Positions 1 through 10,333 of a stretch of DNA of 33,113 nt are shown in pieces. The position numbers and the translations under genes are program-made. The notes under the pieces were generated by a model. That model was not told the DNA's origin and did not search any database. It worked only from the letters and a program-made list of their open reading frames with translations. The stretch comes from Nemertoderma westbladi (taxonomy: Eukaryota; Xenacoelomorpha; Nemertodermatida; Nemertodermatidae), in contig JAUCBJ010006527.1 of assembly GCA_032718475.1 (NCBI GenBank), positions 1 through 33,113 on the forward strand. Reading direction: 5' to 3'. Numbering within the stretch: the stretch's first letter is position 1; every line of letters starts with the position of its first letter.

Positions 1-53
1 AAACTATTTAGTTAGAAAAATACAAATTGCACTTATCATCAAAAATATTCAAA

Positions 54-605
54 TTACAAACACGTTTCGAAATAGTCAACCAATCCTAAATTACTGAAAA
101 TTGATTTAATACCTGCACACCAACCCCCATTAGAGTTATAGTCTAGCAAAAATACTTGTTTAGTTAGACAATTATTTGGCATACCTAACAATTTATTCCA
201 TAATCTACATATTTCCTTAAAGTGCCTACGCTTACTGTGAGGCCAAGCCATATCCCCTTCCACTCCCGCGTTTGCTGCGTATCGGTGCACCCCGAGAAAC
301 CACTTACATGTACTTAGCTGTGTGGTGCGAATTTTCGACGAATCCCTGTAGCCTCATACAGCCGAACCATAATCTAAGATAGGGGCTACACCGAGGTTAA
401 ATAGTTTAGTAAATACATTATAAGAAAAACCATTTACATCCCTAGATTTAGCCTTAAGGGCCCCCCAACGCACGTTGTAACGGAATAACAGCTTTGTTGT
501 CACTGGTATTGGATTGCTATATTGTGACACAGAAGCTAACGTACTCTCACCAGATGGTGAAACTGAGTTCTTCCCAATCCTGGTTGGTGTACTGAAAGGT
601 GACAC
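54..605 (-). pseudogene. non-LTR retrotransposon, RT C-terminal region (fragment)
   Basis: Two in-frame minus-strand pieces (605-354 and 290-54) translate to the domain that follows the RT palm in many non-LTR elements. Visible hallmarks are NVFTKLFNLGVAPILDYGSA, then FLGVHRYAANAGVEGDM, then CRLWNKLLGMPN and LTKQVFLLDY. The Trp codon expected after DYGSAV is TGA, which breaks the frame at 354. The RT catalytic motifs are absent, so this is a 5'-truncated copy. It runs to the window edge. The family assignment rests on recalled sequence patterns, not on a search. Confidence 0.75.
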
Positions 606-646
606 ATTGATATTTTAATAAGTTGTTAAGAAATGGACTTTACGTT

Positions 647-1072
647 AAGAGATGGACTGTACTTTTATACAGGGATGAGACATGGACACCAAAGAAATCA
701 CTTCTACAATGAATTTATGGTTGCTACACAAGACTACTAAGGGCAGCCCTAACCATCAGGCAACACATGACAAACGCCGAGCTTTATGGTACAATACCAC
801 CTGTATCAACCACCCCCTATGAATGCAGATTAAGATTCAGTGGGCACTGCTGGAGAAGTAAGCATGAGGTCATACCAGATATAATTTTCGGTCAACCAAC
901 ACAAGGAAAACGTAGCCATGGATGACCGGCTATGACATATAGACCAACTGGAAAGGGATATTGATCTTGGGAGGAACGGAATTTCCACAACTATGTATGG
1001 CGAATTGAGAAGCGAATTGAAGGTTCTCATTTCCAATGTCCGAGCTTGCTCGAACCTAGTAGTAGTAGTAAG
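647..1072 (+). pseudogene. non-LTR retrotransposon 3' end (RT C-terminus plus short tail repeat)
   Basis: Plus-strand reading gives LLYRDETW, GCYTRLLRAALTIRQ, NAELYGTIPPVS, RLRFSGHCWRSK and FGQPTQGKR. These are the conserved blocks at the very C-terminus of a common non-LTR family. A TGA lies between the first two blocks and another after KRSHG, so it is dead. It ends in a TAG microsatellite at about 1056-1070, as expected of a 3' tail. It lies between two minus-strand non-LTR pieces (54-605 and 1085-1427) and may have inserted between them. Confidence 0.75.
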
Positions 1073-1084
1073 GATGAGTAATGC

Positions 1085-1427
1085 TCATCCTTGATGAGTA
1101 ATTCTGAGTAATTGAGTAATTCTACATAGGAAGTCGCCACAATATAATTGAGCATTGATTCCCACAATGTCGTCACACCCCCTATACCAACATGAAAACA
1201 TTATCCCTAACGTAAAAGAAGGGCTACAACACTCTGCCTGTAGTGAGCCCTTCAAAGTTTTTTGCATTAAATCACCAACATATAAAATGCAGTTCAACTT
1301 GTTATCTAAGTTATTTGATAATATGTTGATAATATCGTGTTCATCGAGCCAATGTTCTTGCAGTCCTACAATGTCGCTGGATGTAGGAGTTGTTGATGTT
1401 GGAGTAAATCCTTTATTTAATGTTTGA
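1085..1427 (-). pseudogene. possible APE endonuclease N-terminus of a non-LTR element
   Basis: The minus frame is open from about 1427 to the stop at 1085 and contains SDIVGLQEHWLDEHDI. This resembles the first conserved block (the QE catalytic Glu region) of apurinic-like endonucleases of non-LTR elements. The sequence after about 1300 no longer resembles a nuclease. No Met starts the frame. It could belong to the same element as 54-605, split by the plus-strand insertion, but nothing proves that. Confidence 0.45.
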
Positions 1428-2301
1428 GCTGAAACCCCAGGTATTAAATATCCTGACTACTAGCTTATAGCAATAGTTCGGAACTTGGCTATGGCTACTG
1501 GTAACAAAATAATTGTTACTAAAGATACTTCCTCCACTGGCACTGTGGGACTGGGGTAGTCGAAATCATTGGTCCGCTAAAGTAATGAGTTATTAAGTCT
1601 CTGTAGTGTGGTGTTTTATAAGAGCGACTCTATCTTGTTTTGTAAAATGCCTACCTTGAAGTTGATAAAGATCGCTACCTAGGCAAGATTGGTTCAACAC
1701 AGATCTTCTTAGTTGTTTTACTCATAAACTGTAGGGTAGGCCTAAGTATATTCTATGGACAGTTAATTTTCCTTTGCAAGGTGTTGGTTTCTTACTCTTG
1801 TATATTCTCTGTGTTTCTCCAATGTTCACTTGCCATTTTCAAGACACTATCTCTTGAATTTTCACATTATTATCAAACACGGTATTATTACTTAAAAAAA
1901 CAACAAACAGAAACAAATTTAGTAAAATTATAATAATTAGCGCGAATGAAAATAATGCCATAATTAATTAAGCGGAACGTTTCGATTTATTACATTAAAC
2001 TATCATCAGCCAATACTACAGTAAGATACATAAAGTTTAAATTACATTCTAAATTATTAATATTACTGCAAAATATGTGAAAACATTACAATACGAGAAG
2101 ATATAGGAGCCTAACTACTTGCATACGTAATACTGAATTAAGTAAAATAGTGCACGGTAAAATCATGAAATCAGACAACTAAATTGATAAGAGTTCAACA
2201 CCAATATTAATTAATACATACTGTATAATACTGTAGATACGGTCTATGTAGTGTGTGTAGTTTTTAGAACAATAGTAAAGGGAATGAGGTTCCCTGAATA
2301 T
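1428..2301. other. AT-rich non-coding stretch, 3' flank of the Penelope-like element
   Basis: No convincing ORF. On the minus strand near 2020-1982 there is a CTGATGA block followed 19 nt later by GAAACG. It lies about 300 bp past the Penelope-like stop, where such elements carry terminal structures. The helix between the two blocks does not pair well, so it is left as unexplained flank. Confidence 0.4.
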
Positions 2302-3435
2302 TTAGAGTAGGTATGTGGCGGGAGATACTAGGCTTTCTTTAATTAATATGTCGTAATTACTATCAGCTCTACCTATTATTGAGTAGTCATTGTAATTAAA
2401 GGTGTGATCCTCGTCTAGGGCATGTTCTCGTACAGTGGAGTGTTTGGGAGAGGCTGAAGCTTTTCCTGTTCGAGGAGAAACTCCCAAGTGTTCGCTGATC
2501 CTTACTTTGTAGTGACGCTCGGTTTTACCGATGTATGTATCATTGCAGCTACTGCACGTAAATTTATATAAAGCAAGAGGTTTGAGACACATGGGAAGTC
2601 TATCCTTAAATGGAAAGTGAACTCCTAACCTACGTGTAGGGCGAAAAATAATCTTAAAATTGCATTGGGGAAATGCTTTGCTAAGTAACTGTAGTCGTTT
2701 TTTAAGCAGGATTGAGTATGAACCAATGAACGGTAGTACAAGATAGACTGGACGTTTAGGAACAGTGGGGAAAGTCGGTTTAGAACCTGTCATACATTTA
2801 ACTGTTATCCTATCAGTAGCCATGGACAGTAAGTGCTTAGGGTAACCATTGAGGGACAATAGACCATGGAGGATATTAATTTCCTTATGAAATTGGCACC
2901 AGGTAGAACAAATCATAAGGATTCGATAAACAAGTGTTGAAATTAAAGCAATTTTGAATTGATCTGGAATAAAGCTATCAAATGGTGTATACAGGCCTGT
3001 AAAAGTTGGTATACGGTAAACAGATGTAATGTATTTATTATCTGTGTTTTTTGTAATGAGAACATCTAAGAATTGTAGGGAGCCATTAGATTCGAATTCA
3101 GCTGTAAACTCTATATTTCTGTGCTGTTTATTTAGGTATTTCATAAAGTCATAAGCGTGTTGCCGATCACGGAATAAAATAAAAGAGTCATCTACGTAAC
3201 GTCGGTAAAATAAAGGTTTGATTGAAGTAGGGCATTGGTTGAGCCAGCGTTTTTCATGAAAGCATAAAAAGGCGTTGGCAAAAGGTGGACCCAGCGGACT
3301 GCCCATTGAGACCCCATCTACTTGAACGAATTTTTTATTATTGAAAATAAATTCTATATTTTTAGCTGAGAATTCTAGAATTTTCTTGTACTGCGCCCTT
3401 GTTAGCCCATCTACAGTATCACTGTCATTAAATAG
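2302..3435 (-). pseudogene. Penelope-like element: RT palm/thumb plus GIY-YIG endonuclease, 5'-truncated
   Basis: The reading frame is continuous on the minus strand from about 3435 to 2302. RT blocks: VDGVSMGSPLGPPFANAFL (motif B region) and YRRYVDDSF (motif C, YVDD intact). A linker follows, then a C-terminal GIY-YIG-type nuclease with YKFTCSSCNDTYIGKTERHY and ISEHLG. RT followed by GIY-YIG is diagnostic of Penelope-like elements. Upstream of LFNDSDTVDGLT the frame meets a TGA at a short direct duplication (TTTAATGAC twice), and the palm A motif is missing, so the copy is truncated. The last residues do not match the usual end, suggesting a terminal frameshift. It lies 0.4 kb past the lectin-CUB stop codon, in the same orientation. 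Confidence 0.88.
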
Positions 3436-3842
3436 TCATTAAATTTATACTGATAAAATCCTTCTGATATTGATGTATTAAATATAAGATCTGTCAATAC
3501 CATCATCTGCTTCCATTGTGCTCAATCCTACTGGTGTAGTAGTGTATATTAACCATTAATCAGTGGGTCATAAACATAATTGATAGTTGTTAATTAATTA
3601 ATTAATTAATAATTAATAGTTGTTTATACTTTTTATGTCATTGATGTGTTGGTATATCAATAAGTATTCAAAATGCCAATTATGCACTATTGAAATATCA
3701 ATGGGCCATATAGATGATGACTAAATCATGATGGGTTCAGTTTTCTGTTGTTTTACATCATTCTTTATTTCGATTATTAAGCTCTGGAATTATCCTTTAA
3801 GAAAAAATAACAAAAAATCATAACATAATAACCATAGTTAAG
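3436..3842. other. 3' flank of the lectin-CUB gene
   Basis: AT-rich sequence with a TTAA repeat at about 3590-3612. It holds the likely 3' UTR and poly(A) signal of the minus-strand host gene. No ORF of note. Confidence 0.5.
3764..3769 (-). promoter_or_regulatory. candidate poly(A) signal AATAAA
   Basis: The plus strand reads TTTATT, so the minus strand has AATAAA 74 nt after the stop codon at 3843. The position suits the polyadenylation signal of the lectin-CUB transcript. AATAAA is common in AT-rich DNA, so the call depends on its location. Confidence 0.5.
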
Positions 3843-3994
3843 TTATGCTTGGTGTTCAATTATACCTTTTCGATCCCTGACATCTGTTGTCTCACTATCT
3901 TTGACTTGACCGAAACTGTCTCGAACTATCCCACTACATTTGCCACAACTTAGATGGCAACATTCAGGGAGATTTGAATATATCCCACAATCAT
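3843..3994 (-). CDS. FTP-CUB gene exon 6: Cys-rich C-terminal tail
   Basis: The acceptor is TTTTAG just before 3994, and the first two bases complete the split Asp codon from exon 5. The exon encodes DCGIYSNLPECCHLSCGKC followed by a charged tail ending GIIEHQA and the stop TAA at 3845-3843. The CCxxSCGKC arrangement (six Cys within 20 residues counting the first) looks like the start of a short disulfide-knotted module. From memory such motifs occur beside lectin-like domains in invertebrate secreted proteins, but the module here is cut short by the stop. The final 30 residues are polar and unrecognised. Confidence 0.75.
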
Positions 3995-4069
3995 CTAAAA
4001 CAACAAAAATATAGAAATTATAATTAACATTATAATAACACATGTGGCATCTTGTCTAGTCCATGTCCT

Positions 4070-4555
4070 CAAACAGGCTCAGTCTGAGAGAAAAACAATG
4101 CAGCAGACCCTTTGAGCACCACCACACAATCTCCACAGCCCATGCTCAATCAGTCTAGTATCTCAGGCAACATCTCGGCTTCATCGACCACCAGCAACCC
4201 CACTGTAGACACCAACACCACGCAGCCTCAGCAAACCTTAATCACCACCTCAGGTCCTACTAAGACAAGTCGCCAATGCTGGTTTGCGGATGACTCCTCC
4301 ACTGCAGGCAAGCTAGCCACTGTGTAAAAATCGTGGATCCAGCTCACCACCAGGGGCCCCAAGATAGGCTACAACCCAGAGCCCACCAAATTCTACCTGG
4401 TGGTAAAGCCCGGGCTGGAAGAGCAAGCTCGTACCCTATTCGTTAAGTGGAATATACAAGTGGTCACAGGCCACATATTCATGGGTGGGTTCATAGGTGA
4501 CACCAAGGAGTGCAAGCAATTCGTGAAAGACAAAGTAGGAGGATGATGCCAAGGG
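4070..4555 (+). pseudogene. R2-like RT fragment with Ser/Thr/Gln/Pro-rich insert and FADD motif
   Basis: The plus strand reads a long low-complexity stretch (Ser, Thr, Gln, Pro, Asn), then SRQCWFADDSSTAGKL with an intact FADD motif C. A TAA follows, then in the same frame LTTRGPKIGYNPEPTKF and YLVVKPGLEEQARTLF. This is the palm-thumb junction of the same RT family seen at 12.9-14.3 kb and 27.5-28.8 kb. The fragment has lost motifs A and B upstream and all of the C-terminus. It lies in intron 5 of the lectin-CUB gene, antisense to it. Confidence 0.75.
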
Positions 4556-4614
4556 TAGTATGCAGAAAGATCTTTTTCAGGTAACCAAAAAAGAGTTTAA
4601 TCACCAAATATTTC

Positions 4615-4660
4615 AACCACATATAATACAATATTATACTTCAGGCCTTCATCAGTGGCT
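4615..4660 (-). ncRNA. hammerhead-ribozyme-like fold (candidate)
   Basis: On the minus strand AGCCA, CTGATGA, AGGCCT, GAAG, a perfect 7-bp hairpin (TATAATA / TATTATA with a TTG loop), TG and TGGTT follow one another. AGCCA pairs with TGGTT as stem I and the hairpin acts as stem III. CTGATGA and GAA are hammerhead core blocks. Stem II cannot form a normal hairpin (AGGCCT is only self-complementary), the fourth core base is G, and position 17 is G, so activity is doubtful. Penelope-like elements are known to carry hammerhead motifs in their terminal repeats, which fits the neighbourhood. Confidence 0.3.
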
Positions 4661-5394
4661 AACACGGCAATGCTACAACTAAAGAACTACCGACACCAAC
4701 AGCACTAATTACTAAAACTACAGCACAATATAAAACACTACTGACCGGACTGCTGCCAGAACTCAGCTCAAGCGAACTGTCAGACTGCGCGACCTGCAAA
4801 CCTACAGTAAGTACTGAAGTACTAAAACATGAATGAAGTGAAGTAGTACATAGTAGTTTGCTATAATATAATAATAATATCTAATAAAACATTATAATAT
4901 GGATATGCAAACCTTATGTTCTTATTTATTCGAATCTAACACAACCCCCACCCCCCCCCCCCCCCCCCCCCAAAAAAAATCATTTGTTTTCTACAAATCT
5001 TAATAAGATTGTATGACGTTTGAAATATAGATCAGAATTTGTATTTTTGTTCTCATTTTTTAGCTACAAGAGTTTAAAGAGATTTTTCCGGCGATATTTC
5101 ACCAGTTACGCTGCAGTTATTCTTAATGAATAACGACACTATATTCCAGGACATGGTGTACACAAGTTGTTTGCATCCTATGAAGGCAATCTATGATAAA
5201 ATACCCCAAATATCTAGTCAGCAACATTGACTTAAATATTAGTTAACGCATGTGTACGTACATCAGTTATGTTGTTCGTATCGAGTGTGGTATAGTATAG
5301 TATATATTATGATAATACCATGTATAAGTATATATTAATGTATAACTTTTTATGAATCCCCAATACCCCAATAATTACAAATTTATATACATAC
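4661..5394. other. intron 5 remainder
   Basis: AT-rich intron sequence with a 21-nt C run at 4951-4971. No ORF or recognisable element. Confidence 0.5.
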
Positions 5395-5566
5395 CTATAT
5401 TTTTAAACTCAAATAAGTGTCCGATGTTATTGGCATTCCTATTATCGTTGACGTAAAATGTAAGGGTCACATCCTGGGTAGATGATACTATTGGGCCTGA
5501 TTCTTTCAACCCATTCCCAATTAAACTTTCCAGCAAAGGTGCAGAGTCATCAGCGCCATCGTAAAT
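5395..5566 (-). CDS. FTP-CUB gene exon 5: second half of CUB domain
   Basis: The exon starts after ATGTTAG and ends at a GTATG donor. It translates to IYDGADDSAPLLESLIGNG, then DVTLTFYVNDNRN, then GHLFEFKNI. This matches the CUB core: the hydrophobic-Tyr-Asp-Gly strand, the leucine-rich turn, the TFxxD strand and the closing FxFxF-like strand. Joined in phase 0 to exon 4 it restores the expected spacing. The second CUB disulfide is absent (no Cys in this exon), which is known for some CUB domains. The exon ends in phase 1. Confidence 0.85.
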
Positions 5567-5924
5567 CTAACATGAGAAGAAACTGATACAATGAAGTAAT
5601 TTATTTTATACTTTATATGGGATTTAATAGAAAATCCAGTTAATTCACCACTACAGCCAAATATGGTGTCCATGGGGACAGCTTATCAGATTAACCAAAA
5701 AAATATATTCTGTGATAATCTACATACTTGTAGCAAAATTTATTTCCACTGCATTAATTTATATTCCTTCTACAAATAATCAGATTCTCAAGAAGAATAA
5801 CAACTGATACTTCATTGGCTAACTGACTACGAGTCTAAGATTTTTATCATAAAAATGATATTTCTTTTAGTAAAATCGAGGCCGTCAACATCAGACTTTG
5901 ATGATACCAGCAGCATATTGGAGG

Positions 5925-5943
5925 TAGGTAGGTAGGTAGGTAG
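5925..5943. repeat. GGTA microsatellite
   Basis: About five tandem GGTA tetranucleotides in intron 4. Confidence 0.85.
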
Positions 5944-6084
5944 CGACATGTAATGGTATTCTAGATAAATTAAACAAGTGTTGTGCAGTATTTAATATGT
6001 TTGTGATATTGTATTTTTTAGTTGGGTTGAAACAAAACTGAATTCAGTTGAATTGAGTGAATCCCTCCAAGAAATGTATTAAAA

Positions 6085-6243
6085 ATGGTGATACCTCCCT
6101 CTACTGAGGTTCCTGAGGATACCTCTACTGAGGTTCCTGAGGATACCTATAGTGAGGTTCCTGAGGATACCTCTACTGAGGTTCCTGAGGATACCTCTAC
6201 TGAGGTTTCTGAGGTACCTCTACCTTTATTAGATGTGATGTAA
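6085..6243 (+). repeat. 24-bp minisatellite with an open 8-residue repeat frame
   Basis: Five to six copies of a 24-bp unit (GATACCTCTACTGAGGTTCC plus TGAG) occupy about 6090-6219. The plus frame opens with ATG at 6085 and stays open for 52 codons, repeating EDTSTEVP, to the TAA at 6241. The unit length is a multiple of three, so the open frame can arise by chance. It is antisense inside intron 4 of the lectin-CUB gene. No signal peptide or flanking coding sequence is visible, so it is listed as a repeat. Confidence 0.8.
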
Positions 6244-6640
6244 CATGTGAACAGAGATGATTCAAGTTAAAACTGAGCAAACACAACCACATGGGTAGAC
6301 AGTTCGGATTGCATCAATTGCATCATTGGGTATTTGATGAGGATATAACTCTGGTAGAAGTAAATACCATAATATGGTAAATATTATTAATGACATCATA
6401 AAATATTGTACAACTGGGTGTGTCATATTGACCCCCATCTAAACTCGGCAAATATTAATGAAAACAGTGACTTATGTTTGTTACCGAAAAAAATTATTCA
6501 AAAAATTAGCTGGTGTGGTATTTAGGCAGCACCAATAATTCAAGTAACAATTTCAACATACAGTATATATTATAGATATATTATCCTCAGTTCGCCCTGC
6601 TCGTGTCGTTCTCATTGTGCCCGGGCGCAGGGAGGATGGC

Positions 6641-6740
6641 GGCCCTAGACTGGGCTGGTCTGCCCTAGACTGGGCTGGTCTGCCCTAGACTGGGCTGGTC
6701 TGCCCTAGACTGGGCTGGTCTGCCCTAGACTGGGTTGGTC
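6641..6740. repeat. 20-bp minisatellite, five near-identical units
   Basis: The unit TGCCCTAGACTGGGCTGGTC repeats five times with almost no divergence (first unit changed at its 5' end, last unit one C-to-T). Such homogeneity suggests recent expansion. A GGCCC-rich stretch follows at about 6770-6830. Confidence 0.92.
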
Positions 6741-6830
6741 TGGACAGGTAAGTGCTCACAGAGATAGACACGGGCCGGTTTTTCACGGCCTGGGCCCGCC
6801 CCGGCCCGTTGGGTCTCGGCCCAGGCCCAT

Positions 6831-7860
6831 TAATTTTAATTTTTTTTAAACATTACAGCATAAAATAAAATTTTAACTGTTTTGATCGTAGACTGATTCC
6901 AAATACAATATCAGTTTGTCAACGTGAGCCAATAATGTTCTGGTTGTTTACATTATTTTTTGTTGTAAGTCTGAGTTTGTGAGTCTGAGAATGTAGCAAA
7001 GGTACATTACAAAGTTAAACAAAGACACAAATAAATCATGAAATAACTGTGATTTTATATGCATTGTGATAGATAACTTGTGATAAAAATTGTTTAACAA
7101 AAATTTTCATATTTTTAGTGTTTTGTTAACTGGATAATATAATTATTCAACAATAGCAGGGAGTATTGGGAGTTCAGTTACCGTGGAAACCTCGGAAAGA
7201 AAAGTCAAACATGCGGAAATCAGAATGTTGGTGCCAGTGCCACGGAACAAACGTCAGGCGACAAATATTGTCACCAATACTCTTATCATTTCTGGTCAAG
7301 AGTGCCTTTGAACATGTTTATGTCAAGAAAGGTATGAAACCAGCTGAACGAGTCCGCTTTGATAAGAGGAAGAGGAAACCGGAGAACACTGTAGTTGAAA
7401 TACAATACAACTTCAGACAGTGAGTTGCGCTCTGTGATGGTGTCGAGATTGATCGCTTCAATCCGTACTGAGTGGCTTAGGATTGGTTGTGACAAAGTAG
7501 ATTGAGATTTCTTAAACATTCATTAAATTACTCTCAATATCTATAATATGATAACTGTCTTTATTTTATTTTAATTTAATCAATTAAATTATATGATGAG
7601 ACATCTGTTATCAATCCTTAGTGCTTAATTAGTTACTGTTAATATTGTACTGGTGAAGGTGTATCCAATAGCACTTATTTTACATTATTAGTACAGTATG
7701 TTGAATAACTATTAAGCTGCAACTAATGCAAGCTAATTTATTTGTGTTGGGTAATTTGATTTAGTTGATACATAGTTCAATTAGGTGAAATCATTTTTAA
7801 GACCCTTCTAATATATTCAAGAGAACTCAGTGTTTACGGTATACAATAATTATTTACTAC
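6831..7860. other. intron 4 stretch upstream of BEL/Pao gag; possible LTR region
   Basis: An 85-codon plus frame at 7166-7423 matches nothing I know. The last few hundred bases abut the gag leader and could include the 5' LTR, but no matching 3' LTR was found after 9.8 kb, so its limits are unknown. At 7867-7883 a TGGTGCCTGGACCCGGA block sits where a primer-binding site would be expected. Confidence 0.35.
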
Positions 7861-7901
7861 ATAAAAATGGTGCCTGGACCCGGATCTACACAACCGCTAT
7901 A

Positions 7902-9792
7902 ATGTCTACACTTCAAAAATCACGATCTGGGTTAAAGAGCGTTATAACAAGAACATTCAAGGATGTCAATGATTGACTACTGACAACCTCAATACCCGAA
8001 TTACGACCACTGACAACCTCAATACCCGAATTACGAGCACATTTAGTGTCCATTGAGAAAACTTATGCGAAGTTTCAAAAGGTTAGTGAAGAATTACTAC
8101 CAGAAATCAATGAAACTGATACTGACAGATATTTTTACGATAATTCTGAATATGAATCACAATGTGAACTTATTATTGAGTATTTAAAACACAAGAATCA
8201 AAGAATTGGAGCCTCCAGACCTCTCTTCTACACCTTCGGCTCCCCTTACTTCCAATCTTACTGGTTCGTCACACATTAAATTAGAAAAACTTACAATAGC
8301 AGATCCATTTGATGGAAATCCTTTGAAATGCCAGTCATTTTGGGACAGATTTGAAGCTAGATATCATTTAAATCCTAATTTATCAGACATAGATAGGTTC
8401 GATTATCTCCTTCAATCTTTAACTGGCACTGCAAAGAGTGCCATTTCCGGATTGAAACCCACACAAAATCTTTACACTCATGCTATTGCTATAATACACA
8501 GGCGATTCAGAAAACGAATGCCAAGAATAAACGCACATGTTATGGCTTTATTAGACCTTCCAAAAGGAGGACAAACCTCCTCTCCTGAAACGCTGAGGAA
8601 TATGACGGATGTAATGGTAACAAATATCCGCAGTCTTCGAGCTATGGATGTGCTTACATCGTCTAATGCTGAAATTTCAGTCGTCTTAGGGCCAATACTA
8701 TTTTCAAGGTTGCCTGGAAATATGTGCGAAAAGTGGTATGAAACAAATGCAGATGACGATGGAATTATTGTTGATACCATAGTTACCATAGATACTATAG
8801 TTGATACCTTACTAGAATTCATTGAGCACTATGTTGAAGGCCTTGAACTATCAAAATACGCAAGGGGATATTCCTTAAATTCTAATCATGGATCATCCTC
8901 ATTCAAGGCATTTCAACAAAAGGATAAAATGGATTATAAACATAAAAATAAAGTGACGACTTTACACACCTCCATAAAACCTACTAACCAGATCAATACC
9001 ACGGAAAAATCACAAGGATTTTCCCTACAGTCCGGTTATCAAAATGGTAATAGAAACTTAAATCCTAAACCTCCATGTCCATTCTGTAATACAGACCATT
9101 ATCCAGGGAAATGTTCTGTAGGTCTTACTTTAAACTCAAATGAAGTCATCAATAAACTCAAATCTGGGCATCGATGTCTTTGTTGTCTAAATCATGGACA
9201 TTATTCAAACCATTGCAAATTCAAACCTATTTGTTCTCTCTGTAGAGGAGGACACTTATCACTAGTATGTTCTAGCCGAGTTCCTACAAATATTCCAACA
9301 TCTAGTGACTCTACAACTACATCTTCCAATATAGCTACACATTGTACTATTACAAATTCTATACCCGAAAGGGTTCTTCTTCAAACTGCTAGAATTACAG
9401 CAGAATCTAACAAAGAATCTTCAATTGTTAGATGCCTATTAGACAATGGAAGCCAATCAAGTCTAATAACTTTGAAGTTAGCGAAAAAATTGAGGCTTCC
9501 AATTGCTAAACCCATATTATCCATGGACTCTGCTGGTGGTCAATCTACTGGTCCTACACAATTCAACCTCTATCGTCTAAAACTACGCTCACTTATAAGA
9601 CCTAATATTACAGTTGAAGTAGACATGTTAGGCATAGCTACTATAACCAATCAACCACACAATTATATTTCTAACGCTGAAATAAAAACATACCCCCATC
9701 TCCAGGGTCTACAATTGTGTGACATAGAATCGTCTCATAATGATCCTATCGACATTCTTATTGCTGCTGACTATTATGATCAAATGTTTTAA
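7902..9792 (+). pseudogene. BEL/Pao LTR-retrotransposon gag with zinc knuckles and aspartic protease
   Basis: The leader frame begins at ATG 7902, is cut by TGA at 7974-7976, and resumes through a segment resembling the N-terminal gag domain. A one-base shift near 8190 then leads to a 528-codon frame (8206-9792). That frame has the gag core (LTIADPFDGNPLKCQSFWDR; DRFDYLLQSLTGTAKSAI), two Cys/His knuckles (CLCCLNHGHYSNHCK and CSLCRGGHLSLVC) and a retroviral-type protease start (CLLDNGSQSSLITLKLAKKL). It ends near DILIAADYYDQMF, where the protease region closes. RT, RNase H and integrase are missing. A 30-bp direct duplication at 7981-8040 inserts ten codons. It lies antisense in intron 4. Confidence 0.85.
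7981..8040 (+). repeat. 30-bp tandem duplication in the gag leader
   Basis: 7981-8010 and 8011-8040 differ at one base only. The duplication keeps the frame. Confidence 0.95.
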
Positions 9793-10333
9793 TAGAACAA
9801 TGGGATTTCGGTATATTGTTAAGAAAGATAGGTTCAACACTGGGGACTCCCCTTGTATCTAAAAAGATACTTGTTCCGATCGATTTCGAGATCTTGTCTC
9901 CCTATCAAGGACGATACAGTTACTTGAAGGAATTACATAAATGTTACGTTACATATATCAAATTTAAGTTAAATTATAGTTAGGTACCGTTATTATTTAC
10001 ATAGTATGTAGTAGAACTACCTAAGAATACCCCTCCACTATGCAGGATGCATAAGCCTTATGCATGATTCTGATTCGCAATTTCTCGAATACAGTGATCT
10101 CACAGATCTTCATGGTAAAATATATACACCTAATCAATCGATTGTTATGGAGGTGATTTTAATGCTCGTATAGCCAAGGTGGTTCCCAGCACTCTCTCTA
10201 ATCGATCCTGGTAGATTTAATAATGTTTTAAATTGCAGTAATTTTACAATATATTTTAATTTAAAATGACAAAACGAAAAGCTTTATTAGCTGTGCCCAA
10301 TTTGAGTTTAGTATTTCTGGACAGGTTACTAAC
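9793..10333. other. intron 4 proximal part with a dispersed repeat
   Basis: About 80 bp (9840-9925) resemble 16540-16625 in the same orientation; both contain GGGGACTCCCCT and CCGATCGATTTCGAG, then CTTG and TCAAGG. On the minus strand this matches the terminal phrase seen beside Penelope-like elements. No gene. Confidence 0.5.

Noticed and set aside
1982-2022. Second hammerhead-like site (CTGATGA ... GAAACG, minus strand) after the Penelope-like ORF
   Set aside because: The segment between the two blocks makes only about three scattered pairs, and no stem III could be drawn.
7166-7423. 85-codon plus-strand ORF in intron 4
   Set aside because: No recognisable motif and overlapped by an equally long minus frame; may be LTR or leader sequence.
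10261-10333. Read-through of exon 4 to the TAA near 10261 as an alternative C-terminus
   Set aside because: It would cut the CUB domain in half. The GTTAGT donor joins exactly to the missing half in exon 5 in phase 0.
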